Shown piece by piece: positions 1 through 5,566 of a stretch of 9,829 nt of DNA. This DNA comes from an uncultured Eubacteriales bacterium (lineage in GTDB: Bacteria > Bacillota > Clostridia > Monoglobales > Monoglobaceae). The stretch lies in contig URZD01000076.1 in the NCBI GenBank assembly GCA_900552305.1, positions 1 to 9,829 of the forward strand, given 5' to 3'. Both the position numbers and the translations under genes were made by a program. The stretch's first letter is position 1. Each line of letters opens with the position of its first letter. Under the pieces are notes generated by a model, which worked only from the letters and a program-made list of their open reading frames with translations, had not been told where the DNA came from and searched no databases.

Positions 1-882
1 TTCCTCGGTCAGCTTGCCCGCAGCCATATCTCTTTCCATATATATATCAAGGAAGGTTGAGATACGACCGATACTCATTGCCGCGCCGTTCTGCGTCTTG
101 ATTGCGCCGAGGTAGCCGAAGTACAGCCACTGTACAGCCTCTTTTGCATTTGCGGCAGGCTGTGAAATATCAAAGCCGTAGGACGCAGCCATTTCCTTTA
201 AGCCTTTGAGAGCGTTAATCTGAAGCGTAAGCTCCTCGCGCTGTCTGATAACGTTGTCGGTCATTGTGCCGTCGCCGCAGTTTGCAAAATCCTTCTGCTT
301 TTCTTCGATAAGGAAGTCAATACCGTAAAGCGCAACGCGGCGGTAGTCGCCGACGATTCTGCCTCTGCCGTATGTGTCCGGAAGACCCGTTATAATCTTG
401 TTGTGTCTTGCCTTCTTCATCTCGGGAGTGTATGCGCTGAAAACACCCTCGTTATGAGTGCGGCTGTATTTTGTGAATATCTTGTGCAGCTCGGGGTCGG
501 GAGTATATCCGTAGGTTTCGCAGGCCTGCTCCGCCATCTTGATTCCGCCGAACGGCATGAACGCTCTTTTAAGCGGTTTGTCGGTCTGAAGTCCGACTAC
601 AGCCTCGATGTCCTTTGTGTCCTCGCCGATGTAGCCCGGCGCGTGCGATGTCAGTGTAGATACGATTTTTGTATCCATATCAAGAACGCCGCCCTTTGCG
701 CGCTCCTCCTTCTGCAGCTCCTGGAGCTTGCCCCATAGCTTGTTTGTGTTTTCTGTCGGTCCTACGAGAAATTTCTCGTCGCCGTCGTAGGGTTTATAGT
801 TTTTTTGTATAAACTCTCTTACATTTATTTCCTCTTTCCAGATACGGCCTTCAAAGCCGTTCCATTGTTCAAAGCTCTTCAT
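1..882 (-). CDS. pflB: Formate C-acetyltransferase (pyruvate formate-lyase), N-terminal part, truncated by the window edge
   Basis: Pyruvate formate-lyase is the cytoplasmic glycyl-radical enzyme that converts pyruvate and CoA to acetyl-CoA and formate in anaerobic fermentation. The minus strand from 882 reads MKSFEQWNGFEGRIWKEEIN and stays open for exactly 294 codons to base 1, ending ...AAGKLTEE. The family is about 740-760 residues, so roughly the first 40% is present. Recognisable stretches include TSHAPGYIGEDTKDIEAVVG, the FMPFGGIKM segment and DTYGRGRIVGDYRRVALYG, all typical of PFL. The catalytic Cys-Cys pair and the C-terminal glycyl-radical site lie outside the window, so activity cannot be judged. 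The ATG at 882 matches the usual PFL N-terminus and is preceded by a purine-rich AGAGAGGAAAAAGG ribosome binding site. A LysR-family gene lies upstream in the same orientation. Identification is firm. Confidence 0.96.
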   Translation of the reverse strand, partial: MKSFEQWNGFEGRIWKEEINVREFIQKNYKPYDGDEKFLVGPTENTNKLWGKLQELQKEERAKGGVLDMDTKIVSTLTSHAPGYIGEDTKDIEAVVGLQTDKPLKRAFMPFGGIKMAEQACETYGYTPDPELHKIFTKYSRTHNEGVFSAYTPEMKKARHNKIITGLPDTYGRGRIVGDYRRVALYGIDFLIEEKQKDFANCGDGTMTDNVIRQREELTLQINALKGLKEMAASYGFDISQPAANAKEAVQWLYFGYLGAIKTQNGAAMSIGRISTFLDIYMERDMAAGKLTEE

Positions 883-908
883 TCGCCTTTTTCCTCTCTT
901 TCTCATGA

Positions 909-928
909 TGTGATTACATTTTATCACA
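909..928. promoter_or_regulatory. Operator-like dyad over the pflB -10 box
   Basis: TGTGAT (909-914) and ATCACA (923-928) form a perfect 6-bp inverted repeat with an 8-bp AT-rich centre, covering the putative pflB -10. The TGTGA/TCACA half-sites resemble those of Crp-Fnr and Rex operators. However, the gap between TGTGA and TCACA is 10 bp rather than the 6 (CRP) or 8 (Rex) of those consensus sites, so no specific regulator can be named. Binding here would be expected to block the polymerase. Confidence 0.35.
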
Positions 929-946
929 AATTCCGCAAAAAGAAAA
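918..946 (-). promoter_or_regulatory. Candidate pflB promoter with extended -10
   Basis: On the minus strand, TGATAAAAT (918-926) is an extended -10 (TG, one base, TAAAAT). A weak -35, TTTTCT (941-946), lies 17 bp upstream. Transcription would begin near 911, giving a leader of about 30 nt before the pflB ATG. The -35 match is poor, so the call rests on the extended -10 and on position. The -35 overlaps the T-tract of the upstream regulator's terminator. Confidence 0.45.
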
Positions 947-983
947 TACCCAATTCAGAATAGTGTTATTCCAAAAAGGGTAT
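937..983 (-). terminator. Intrinsic terminator of the LysR-family gene
   Basis: Read on the minus strand, ATACCC (978-983) pairs with GGGTAT (946-951), and GAATA (967-971) pairs with TATTC (958-962) around a 4-nt loop. Both dyads share the same centre. In RNA, four further pairs, two of them G-U, fill most of the interval between them. The hairpin is followed on the minus strand by TTTCTTTTT (937-945). It begins about 26 nt after the regulator's stop codon. The symmetrical layout could also serve as a protein-binding site. Confidence 0.6.
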
Positions 984-1008
984 GGCATTTTTGTATATTT
1001 TTACCTTT

Positions 1009-1944
1009 TTAAGCCCGTTCTCTTTGTAGCTTTTTCACAACTTTTTTGACAATAGTGACAAAAAGTTTTTCCTGTCGGTTAAGCTTGTAACCTCTGCGAT
1101 AGATAAGAACGTCCTTGTAGCGGTTGTTTTCGACGTTACATTTTTTCTCGACAAGCGGCATTGTGTTCAGAATGTTCGCGGGGGTCGGCGACGTCCACAT
1201 ATAGGTTGTGTGAATGTTGCGCAGCAGCTCGAACTGGCTTTCGCGCTCGAATACGGCAATCTCCTTTTTTTCGCGGCTGCGCTGCATCATCTCCATAGCC
1301 TTTGACACCGGCATGGAGGGAATCGTCAGGTAGCCGTGCGTGATTTCGATATAGTCGTCCAAATCGGAATATCCGATGTTTTTCTCGACCGCGAGCGGGT
1401 GCTGCACCGACATAATCAGCTGGTACTCAAAATCCCATATAGGCTCGACAACAAGGTCGTTTTCCTCCAAAAACTGGAGATAATATTTTTCGTAGATGTT
1501 CTGATAGCGTATGATTGCGATATTGTTGTCGTTGTTTATAACGCTGTTTATCGCAAGCAGCGAGTTTGTTTCGTGATAGCTTATGTCAATGCTTTTGCTG
1601 TCGGCAAGCTCGGTGACAAATTCGATGAACGCCTGAGCCACATAGCACGCCATGGGAACGGAAACGTCAAATTTGTGGGTGTCGGGGTCGCGGTGCTTGT
1701 ACATCTGCTCGACTTCCTCGACCTGCTCGACAATTCCGCGCGCATAGACAAGGAACTCCGCGCCGTCCTTTGTCGGAACAACGCCCTTTGAGGTACGGTT
1801 GAAAATTTTTATGCCGATGTTTGCCTCAAGCTCCTTGATTGCTTTGCTCAGGTGCGGCTGCTGCATATACAGATTCTCCGCCGCCTTTGAAATAAGACCT
1901 GTTTTTTCTACCTCCAGAGCATATTTTAAATGTTCGATTTTCAT
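1009..1944 (-). CDS. LysR-family transcriptional regulator
   Basis: A 311-residue DNA-binding regulator of normal LysR length. Residues 1-60 form the winged helix-turn-helix: the start MKIEHLKYALEVEKTGLISK, then AAENLYMQQPHLSKAIKELE, then the family hallmark IGIKIFNRTSKGVVPTKDG. A linker helix (about 62-90) and an effector-binding domain (about 90-300) follow. The effector cannot be predicted. An in-frame GTG twelve bases upstream (1956) is possible, but the ATG at 1944 sits 8 nt after AAGGGTGG and aligns with the usual LysR N-terminus, so it is preferred. The gene lies head-to-tail upstream of pflB with a 126-bp gap holding a terminator and a separate pflB promoter, and it is divergent from rpsB. 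Control of pflB is plausible from position only. Confidence 0.9.
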   Translation of the reverse strand: MKIEHLKYALEVEKTGLISKAAENLYMQQPHLSKAIKELEANIGIKIFNRTSKGVVPTKDGAEFLVYARGIVEQVEEVEQMYKHRDPDTHKFDVSVPMACYVAQAFIEFVTELADSKSIDISYHETNSLLAINSVINNDNNIAIIRYQNIYEKYYLQFLEENDLVVEPIWDFEYQLIMSVQHPLAVEKNIGYSDLDDYIEITHGYLTIPSMPVSKAMEMMQRSREKKEIAVFERESQFELLRNIHTTYMWTSPTPANILNTMPLVEKKCNVENNRYKDVLIYRRGYKLNRQEKLFVTIVKKVVKKLQRERA

Positions 1945-2000
1945 CCTGCCGCCCACCCTTCAACGATGTTTTTTACGGTATTAGTATATCCCGTTTATTT

Positions 2001-2029
2001 AGTATATCATACAAGCCGCCGTTTTTCAA
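2001..2029 (-). promoter_or_regulatory. Promoter of the LysR-family gene
   Basis: On the minus strand, TTGAAA (2024-2029), a 17-bp spacer and TATACT (2001-2006) form a good sigma-A promoter. TGA immediately before TATACT makes it an extended -10. Transcription would start near 1994, giving a leader of about 50 nt. The -35 lies inside a small inverted repeat, CCGTT-N4-AACGG (2019-2032). The -10 decamer is repeated directly at 1981-1990, so autoregulation is possible. Confidence 0.65.
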
Positions 2030-2132
2030 CGGAAGAAGGAAAAAATCGTCAGCCTGCACAATAAACTTCCTTATAAATATATCCGAAAATGTGTAATTCT
2101 GCGTGAAAATATAATAAATTCGGATAAAACGC

Positions 2133-2161
2133 TTGACAACGCGGGAAAATAGTGGTATAAT
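2133..2161 (+). promoter_or_regulatory. Consensus sigma-A promoter of rpsB-tsf
   Basis: TTGACA (2133-2138), a 17-bp spacer and TATAAT (2156-2161) match the housekeeping promoter consensus at all twelve positions. This is as expected for a highly expressed ribosomal protein gene. Transcription would start near 2168, leaving about 153 nt of untranslated leader before rpsB. The upstream 2100-2130 stretch is AT-rich and could act as an UP element. Confidence 0.85.
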
Positions 2162-2167
2162 GCTTAA

Positions 2168-2320
2168 ATGTCGGGTTTTGTCCGCGGCTTTGCGGAAAAA
2201 TTCGCATATAAAAAATACACACACCGCAGGATTGGCGGGGGCGTGCTGCTTTTACCCATGACAGCTCCCCGATTCAAGGCGATTGCGGTGGAGGTATAAA
2301 ACTTTTGGAGGTGTAAAATC
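2168..2320 (+). promoter_or_regulatory. Structured 5' leader of rpsB
   Basis: The gap between the rpsB promoter and start codon holds no convincing gene but several foldable elements. A first hairpin, TCCGC-N6-GCGGA, lies at 2181-2196. A 7-bp closing stem pairs CACCGCA (2222-2228) with TGCGGTG (2284-2290). It encloses GGGG (2237-2240)/CCCC (2267-2270) and GCTG (2245-2248)/CAGC (2262-2265) around a 13-nt loop. The 3' strand of the closing stem ends at the first base of an upstream GGAGG. Leaders of ribosomal protein genes often bind their own product; such autoregulation by S2 is inferred here, not shown. Confidence 0.5.
2289..2318 (+). promoter_or_regulatory. Duplicated Shine-Dalgarno element before rpsB
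   Basis: TGGAGGTATAAAA (2289-2301) and TGGAGGTGTAAAA (2306-2318) are near-identical direct repeats offset by 17 bp. The second is the rpsB ribosome binding site at normal spacing from the ATG at 2321. The first sits 10 nt before TTG-GAG-GTG-TAA (2305-2316), a possible three-codon upstream ORF. It may be a standby site or simply a local duplication. Confidence 0.55.
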
Positions 2321-3079
2321 ATGGGAGTAATTCAGATGAAACAGCTTTTGGAAGCAGGTGTTCACTTCGGACATCAGACACGCCGTTGGAATCCTAAAAT
2401 GGCGGAGTACATCTTTACGGAAAGAAACGGTATCTACATTATCGATTTGCAGAAAACCGTAAAGAAAATCGAGGAGGCATACTATTTTGTACGCGACATT
2501 GCGGCAGAGGGCGGCACGGTTCTTTTTGTGGGAACAAAGAAGCAGGCTCAGGACGCAATCCGCGAGGAAGCCGAGAGAACAGGTATGTATTTTGTAAACG
2601 CAAGATGGCTCGGCGGTATGCTCACCAACTTTAAGACAATCAAAAAGAGAATTGACAGACTTTATCAGCTCAAGAAGATGAGAGAGGACGGTACAATGGA
2701 GCTTCTTCCCAAGAAGGAAGTTCTTAAGCTCAACCTTGAGGAAGAGCGTCTTGAGAAGTTCATGGGCGGTATAAAGGAAATGAAGGAGCTTCCTTCCGCA
2801 ATCTTTGTTGTTGACCCAAGAAAGGAAAAGAACGCTATTGCAGAGGCTCACAAGCTCGGTATTCCGGTAATCGCTATCGTTGATACAAACTGCGACCCGG
2901 AGGAAGCTGATTATCCGATTCCGGGTAACGATGACGCTATCCGTGCGGTAAAGCTTATCGTTTCTACTATCGGTAACGCTATTATCGAGGGCAAGCAGGG
3001 CGAGGAAATGGCTGCAGCTGACAGCGACGAGGCTGAGGCTGAAAGCGATGACGTTTCTCTTGACATGATTGAGGAATAA
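2321..3079 (+). CDS. rpsB: 30S ribosomal protein S2
   Basis: S2 is a late-assembling protein of the small ribosomal subunit that helps recruit S1-like functions and mRNA. The 252-residue product has the family's N-terminus (MKQLLEAGVHFGHQTRRWNP), the IYIIDLQKT strand, RWLGGMLTNF near residues 95-104, and the second S2 signature from PSAIFVVDP to LGIPVIAIVDTN (about 158-190). Length is normal for Bacillota. The C-terminus from about residue 226 is an acidic Asp/Glu/Ala/Ser tail, which is common and variable in this family. The ATG at 2321 follows GGAGG by about 9 nt. It is the first gene of an rpsB-tsf unit transcribed from the consensus promoter at 2133-2161. Confidence 0.98.
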   Translation: MGVIQMKQLLEAGVHFGHQTRRWNPKMAEYIFTERNGIYIIDLQKTVKKIEEAYYFVRDIAAEGGTVLFVGTKKQAQDAIREEAERTGMYFVNARWLGGMLTNFKTIKKRIDRLYQLKKMREDGTMELLPKKEVLKLNLEEERLEKFMGGIKEMKELPSAIFVVDPRKEKNAIAEAHKLGIPVIAIVDTNCDPEEADYPIPGNDDAIRAVKLIVSTIGNAIIEGKQGEEMAAADSDEAEAESDDVSLDMIEE

Positions 3080-3135
3080 TTTCCTTAATAAATTATAACG
3101 AATTTGTCGGATATAATTATAATGAAGACGAATTT

Positions 3136-3237
3136 ATAGGGCGAAGGTCTGCCGTGTGCGTATTCCGCGGCGGACGGCGCCTCTTTACGGAACGGCTTGC
3201 GGGCGGCGATGTTTTTCGGCGGGCGCGCCTTCCCTAT
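3136..3237 (+). promoter_or_regulatory. Structured GC-rich intercistronic RNA between rpsB and tsf
   Basis: The 194-nt rpsB-tsf gap contains a segment that can fold into a three-way junction. The outer stem is ATAGGG (3136-3141)/CCCTAT (3232-3237) plus AAGG (3144-3147)/CCTT (3228-3231), with a 2-nt bulge. Arm 1 follows without a gap: TCTGCCG (3148-3154)/CGGCGGA (3168-3174). Arm 2 pairs CGGCGCC (3175-3181, one bulged G) with GGCGCG (3222-3227). No coding capacity is apparent and no T-run follows, so it is not a terminator. Attenuation, RNA processing or translational control of tsf are possible roles. The folding was done by eye. Confidence 0.4.
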
Positions 3238-3273
3238 TGAATTTGAATTATACAGAAAGTGAGTGAAGATAAA

Positions 3274-4188
3274 ATGGCATTTACTGCACAGGATGTAAAA
3301 ACTCTCAGAGAGATGACAAACTGCGGTATGATGGATTGTAAAAAGGCTCTTACAGAAACCGACGGCGATATGGACAAGGCTGTTGAGTTTCTGAGAGAGA
3401 AGGGTCTTGCGACCGCTGCAAAGAAGGCGGGCAGAATAGCGGCAGAAGGTCTTGTAAACGCTTCTGTTTTCGGCAATGTCGGCGTTGTTGTTGAAATCAA
3501 CACAGAGACGGACTTTGTTGCAAAGAACGCGGACTTCCAGAACTTTGTAAGCTCCGTTGCGGAGTGCATTGCAAAGACAAACCCCGCTGACGTTGAAGCT
3601 CTTAAAAATACAAAGCTCAACGATACACAGACGGTTGGCGAAGCTCTTACAGAGAAAATCGCTACAATCGGTGAGAATATGAATCTTCGCCGTTTTGAGC
3701 GTTACGAGGGCGTAAACGAGGCTTACGTTCACGGCGGCGGCAGAATCGGCGTTCTTGTAAACTTCAAGCTCGGCGACGACGCAAAGGCAGCGGACGAAAC
3801 TTTCAAGGCTGCGGCAAAGGATATCGCAATGCAGATTGCGGCTGTTATGCCCCGCTATGTAAAAGAGGACGAGGTTCCCGCAGAGGTTGTTGAAAAGGAA
3901 AAGGAAATCCTTAAAGCACAGGCTCTTAACGAGGGCAAGCCGGAAGCAATCGTTGAAAAGATGGTTGGCGGACGTATTAAGAAGTTCTACAAGGAAGTTT
4001 GCCTTGTTGACCAGCCGTACATCAAGGACGGCGATATGAGCGTTGCTCAGTTCCTTAAAAACATAGGCAACGAAATTGGCACAACCGTTGAGGTTGTTAA
4101 GTTTGCACGTCTTGAAAAGGGCGAGGGTCTTGAAAAGAAGGTTGACGATTTTGCGGCTGAAGTTGCAAAGATGACATCGGGCAACTAA
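3274..4188 (+). CDS. tsf: Translation elongation factor Ts
   Basis: EF-Ts is the cytoplasmic guanine-nucleotide exchange factor that regenerates EF-Tu-GTP. The 305-residue product begins MAFTAQDVKTLREMTNCGMM. It has the UBA-like N-terminal domain (about 1-50) and the first EF-Ts signature LREMTNCGMMDCKKAL (11-26). The TDFVAKN motif follows, with Asp80 and Phe81 at the EF-Tu-contacting positions known from the E. coli protein. The C-terminal part ends in a GTTVEVVKFARLEKGEGLEK segment. An in-frame GTG at 3259 would add five residues. The ATG at 3274 fits the family N-terminus, though its ribosome binding site (AGTGAG) is weak, possibly because translation is coupled to the structured upstream RNA. 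It lies in the conserved rpsB-tsf order and is followed by a strong terminator. Confidence 0.97.
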   Translation: MAFTAQDVKTLREMTNCGMMDCKKALTETDGDMDKAVEFLREKGLATAAKKAGRIAAEGLVNASVFGNVGVVVEINTETDFVAKNADFQNFVSSVAECIAKTNPADVEALKNTKLNDTQTVGEALTEKIATIGENMNLRRFERYEGVNEAYVHGGGRIGVLVNFKLGDDAKAADETFKAAAKDIAMQIAAVMPRYVKEDEVPAEVVEKEKEILKAQALNEGKPEAIVEKMVGGRIKKFYKEVCLVDQPYIKDGDMSVAQFLKNIGNEIGTTVEVVKFARLEKGEGLEKKVDDFAAEVAKMTSGN

Positions 4189-4248
4189 GTTTTATAAGGC
4201 TTTAAAGCGGTTTTGAAAATGCCGCGGCTGAATATTTGAAAAATAGAG

Positions 4249-4306
4249 AGGATTTCGGTTTATATATTCCGTGAAGTCGCGGTGCATATAATCGGAATCC
4301 TTTTTT
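4249..4306 (+). terminator. Intrinsic terminator of the rpsB-tsf operon
   Basis: AGGATT (4249-4254) pairs with AATCCT (4296-4301). TCGG (4255-4258) pairs with TCGG (4292-4295) through two G-C and two G-U pairs. TTATAT (4260-4265) pairs with ATATAA (4286-4291), with one bulged T. The apical part has a further CCG/CGG pairing. This 16-bp stem is followed by a run of six Ts (4301-4306) and lies about 60 nt after the tsf stop codon. Confidence 0.75.
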
Positions 4307-4364
4307 GGTTTTGACTTGTCGGTTTTGTATATAACCCGATTTGTGCGGAATGGGAGTGAGGATT

Positions 4365-4718
4365 ATGGGAAATGCCTTTGGCGTGGCGGTCAATGCTGTG
4401 TTTGCGGTTTTGGCGGCGGTTATCGCAGTGGGATTTTTTGTCGGATTTATTAAAAACCGTAACGCGGCGGAGAAAAGTGTTTCCGCGACCGTTGCGGATA
4501 AACAAACCTTTGCAACCGAAGTGATGAAAAAATCCGCACCTCCGCGGACGGAGTACAAATATACCGTAACCTTCCGAACGTCGGACGGCGTAATGACATT
4601 TGAGGTGTCGGAGGATACCTGCAAAGGCTGCAATTTGTCCGAAAAAGGTACGCTGCGGTATAAGGGCAAAAGGTTTGTGGGCTTTGATTCCGACAGCCGC
4701 GATTCAGCGGAACGCTGA
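4365..4718 (+). CDS. DUF2500-family membrane-anchored small protein
   Basis: A 117-residue protein of unknown function. Residues about 4-28 are a single hydrophobic segment (Ala/Val/Phe-rich, ending GFIKNRN), predicted to anchor the protein in the membrane. The rest (about 38-110) fits the DUF2500 pattern: ATVADKQ, then YKYTVTFRTSDG, FEVSEDT and KGTLRYKGKRFVGFDSD. This is the same order as in enterobacterial YhhM-type proteins, where a YxVTF strand is followed by a GTLxxxGxRFxxF end. The ATG at 4365 is preceded by GGGAGTGAGG; earlier in-frame starts at 4341 (TTG) and 4350 (ATG) lack a ribosome binding site. It lies downstream of the tsf terminator, so it needs its own promoter, and none is clear. 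Three 20-bp tandem repeats begin 8 bp after its stop. The family assignment is from memory of the motif. Confidence 0.75.
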   Translation: MGNAFGVAVNAVFAVLAAVIAVGFFVGFIKNRNAAEKSVSATVADKQTFATEVMKKSAPPRTEYKYTVTFRTSDGVMTFEVSEDTCKGCNLSEKGTLRYKGKRFVGFDSDSRDSAER

Positions 4719-4726
4719 AAACCGCA

Positions 4727-4786
4727 GCAAGGAAAAGTCGCGAAACGCAAGGAAAAGTCACGAAACGCAAGGAAAAGTCACGAAAC
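4727..4786 (+). repeat. Three tandem 20-bp direct repeats
   Basis: The unit GCAAGGAAAAGTCACGAAAC occurs three times head to tail at 4727-4746, 4747-4766 and 4767-4786. Copies two and three are identical; the first differs by one base (G for A at position 14). The array starts 8 bp after the DUF2500 stop codon. The near-identity suggests recent slippage or expansion. The 20-bp period is not a multiple of three and nothing indicates translation. Confidence 0.93.
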
Positions 4787-4813
4787 GTGTAGAGAAAAAT
4801 ACCAAAAACATGA

Positions 4814-4856
4814 CCCCGCGGCTTGTCCGATTTTCGGACTGACCGCGGGGCTTTAT
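4814..4856. terminator. GC-rich terminator hairpin, probably bidirectional
   Basis: CCCCGCGG (4814-4821) pairs perfectly with CCGCGGGG (4843-4850). Above a 3-by-3 internal loop, GTCCG (4825-4829) pairs with CGGAC (4835-4839) around a 5-nt loop. Reading rightward, the tail is only CTTTAT. Reading leftward, it is TGTTTTTGGTATTTTTC, the better U-tract. It could therefore end the DUF2500 transcript and also minus-strand transcripts from the DUF2508 gene across the repeats. Confidence 0.65.
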
Positions 4857-4859
4857 ATC

Positions 4860-5096
4860 ATGTCCGCACTCGGCGGAATACCTATACATTATGTCTGACT
4901 TTAACGGAATACCTTTTACGTTGTGTCCGATTGTGACGGAATACCTTTCGGCGTGCCTGACTTTGACGAAATAATGCTTCTGTTCGCTCACCTTTGGTGA
5001 AATTGTCCGCCTTTGATGAAATGTTTTTCCGAATAGCTCACTTTTGACTAAACACTTTTCCGAATTACCTGTTTTGCCGTAATATCCTTTCAGATT
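4860..5096. repeat. Degenerate ~31-bp tandem repeat array (about eight units)
   Basis: Units can be aligned at 4860-4890, 4891-4922, 4923-4954, 4955-4984, 4985-5004 (short), 5005-5034, 5035-5065 and 5066-5096. The best-kept core is roughly TGTCYGACTTTGACGGAATA, followed by a variable CTTTT-rich tail. Units 1-3 are most alike and similarity decays rightward. Several cores are small inverted repeats: TCCGC-N5-GCGGA (4863-4877), TCCG-N7-CGGA in unit 3, and TCACC-TTT-GGTGA (4988-5000). Others have lost the pairing. The array fills the gap between the terminator at 4814-4856 and the DUF2508 stop codon, slightly overlapping the latter. No gene is apparent inside it. Confidence 0.75.
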
Positions 5097-5566
5097 CCCG
5101 TTTTTTGTGCCGCGATGCTTTTGTATTCAATCAAAAGCTGCTCGTAGCGGTTTTGCTCCGACTGAATTTTGTATATATAATAATCAATCAGCTTTGGCTC
5201 GGTGACATTGTTGAAGTTTGACATGGCGGCGTTCATTTCCGACTTTGTGTATTCAATATGCTCCTTCAGCTCGCAGAGCTTTTGGCGGCGCGCCTCGGCA
5301 AGAAGGCGCAGTCTGCGCCGCTCGGCAAAGCTGTTTTTAACAGACTGCGCCGCGGGCGCGGCGCTTGGCACGCTTATTGCGCTGAACTCGGTCATACTGT
5401 CTTTGGTAAAATTGCGGCGGTTTCGGTTACTTTTTGCCGCAAAGCACAGATTAAGTACATAGTGTCTGCCCTCGGTAAGACTGCATAAAAGCTCCGCGGA
5501 CAGCTCTTTCAGCTCGCGGGCCTTGTCCGACGCCGCGGCAAACATATTCTCAAATCCTGTATTCAT
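5090..5566 (-). CDS. DUF2508-family protein with long N-terminal extension
   Basis: A 158-residue protein of unknown function. The C-terminal part (about 96-150) reads KLCELKEHIEYTKSEMNAAM, then SNFNNVTEPKLIDYYIYKIQ, then NRYEQLL. This is the DUF2508 (YaaL-like) pattern of an alpha-helical pair joined by an FNxxTxPxLIDYYIY motif. DUF2508 proteins are usually about 70-90 residues, so the first 95 or so residues are extra. They contain a basic Asn/Arg stretch (46-53), an Ala/Ser/Pro-rich segment and the Arg-rich helix AERRRLRLLAEARR, with no signal peptide or membrane span. The ATG at 5566 follows GGGAG by 8 nt. An earlier in-frame ATG at 5647 lies at or before the likely transcription start. 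Its stop codon falls in the last unit of the repeat array. It is divergent from the Nudix gene. Confidence 0.75.
   Translation of the reverse strand: MNTGFENMFAAASDKARELKELSAELLCSLTEGRHYVLNLCFAAKSNRNRRNFTKDSMTEFSAISVPSAAPAAQSVKNSFAERRRLRLLAEARRQKLCELKEHIEYTKSEMNAAMSNFNNVTEPKLIDYYIYKIQSEQNRYEQLLIEYKSIAAQKTGI

Noticed and set aside
403..738. A 111-codon plus-strand open frame inside pflB
   Set aside because: It is antisense to a well-supported pflB reading, Cys/Leu-rich, and typical of a shadow frame.
909..928. A named Rex or CRP binding site
   Set aside because: The half-sites are similar, but the 10-bp gap between TGTGA and TCACA differs from both consensus spacings.
1973..2224. An 83-codon open reading frame on the minus strand
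   Set aside because: It runs across both the LysR-gene promoter and the rpsB promoter, has no ribosome binding site, and encodes a Phe/Ile-rich sequence with no recognisable family.
3104..3123. A separate tsf promoter with two overlapping TATAAT boxes
   Set aside because: No -35 lies at 16-18 bp from either box, and AT-rich sequence after a stop codon often gives such matches.
4311..4335. Promoter for the DUF2500 gene (TTGACT ... TATAAC)
   Set aside because: The spacing is only 13 bp, too short for sigma-A, and there is no TGn extension. A promoter is expected here but not convincingly seen.
4600..4842. An 80-codon plus-strand frame running through the 20-bp repeats and the terminator
   Set aside because: It overlaps the DUF2500 gene in another frame, its tail comes from the repeats, and no ribosome binding site precedes it.
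4860..5096. CRISPR array
   Set aside because: The repeats are degenerate, the variable parts are only about 8-12 bp, and no cas gene is present. Spacer-repeat architecture is absent.
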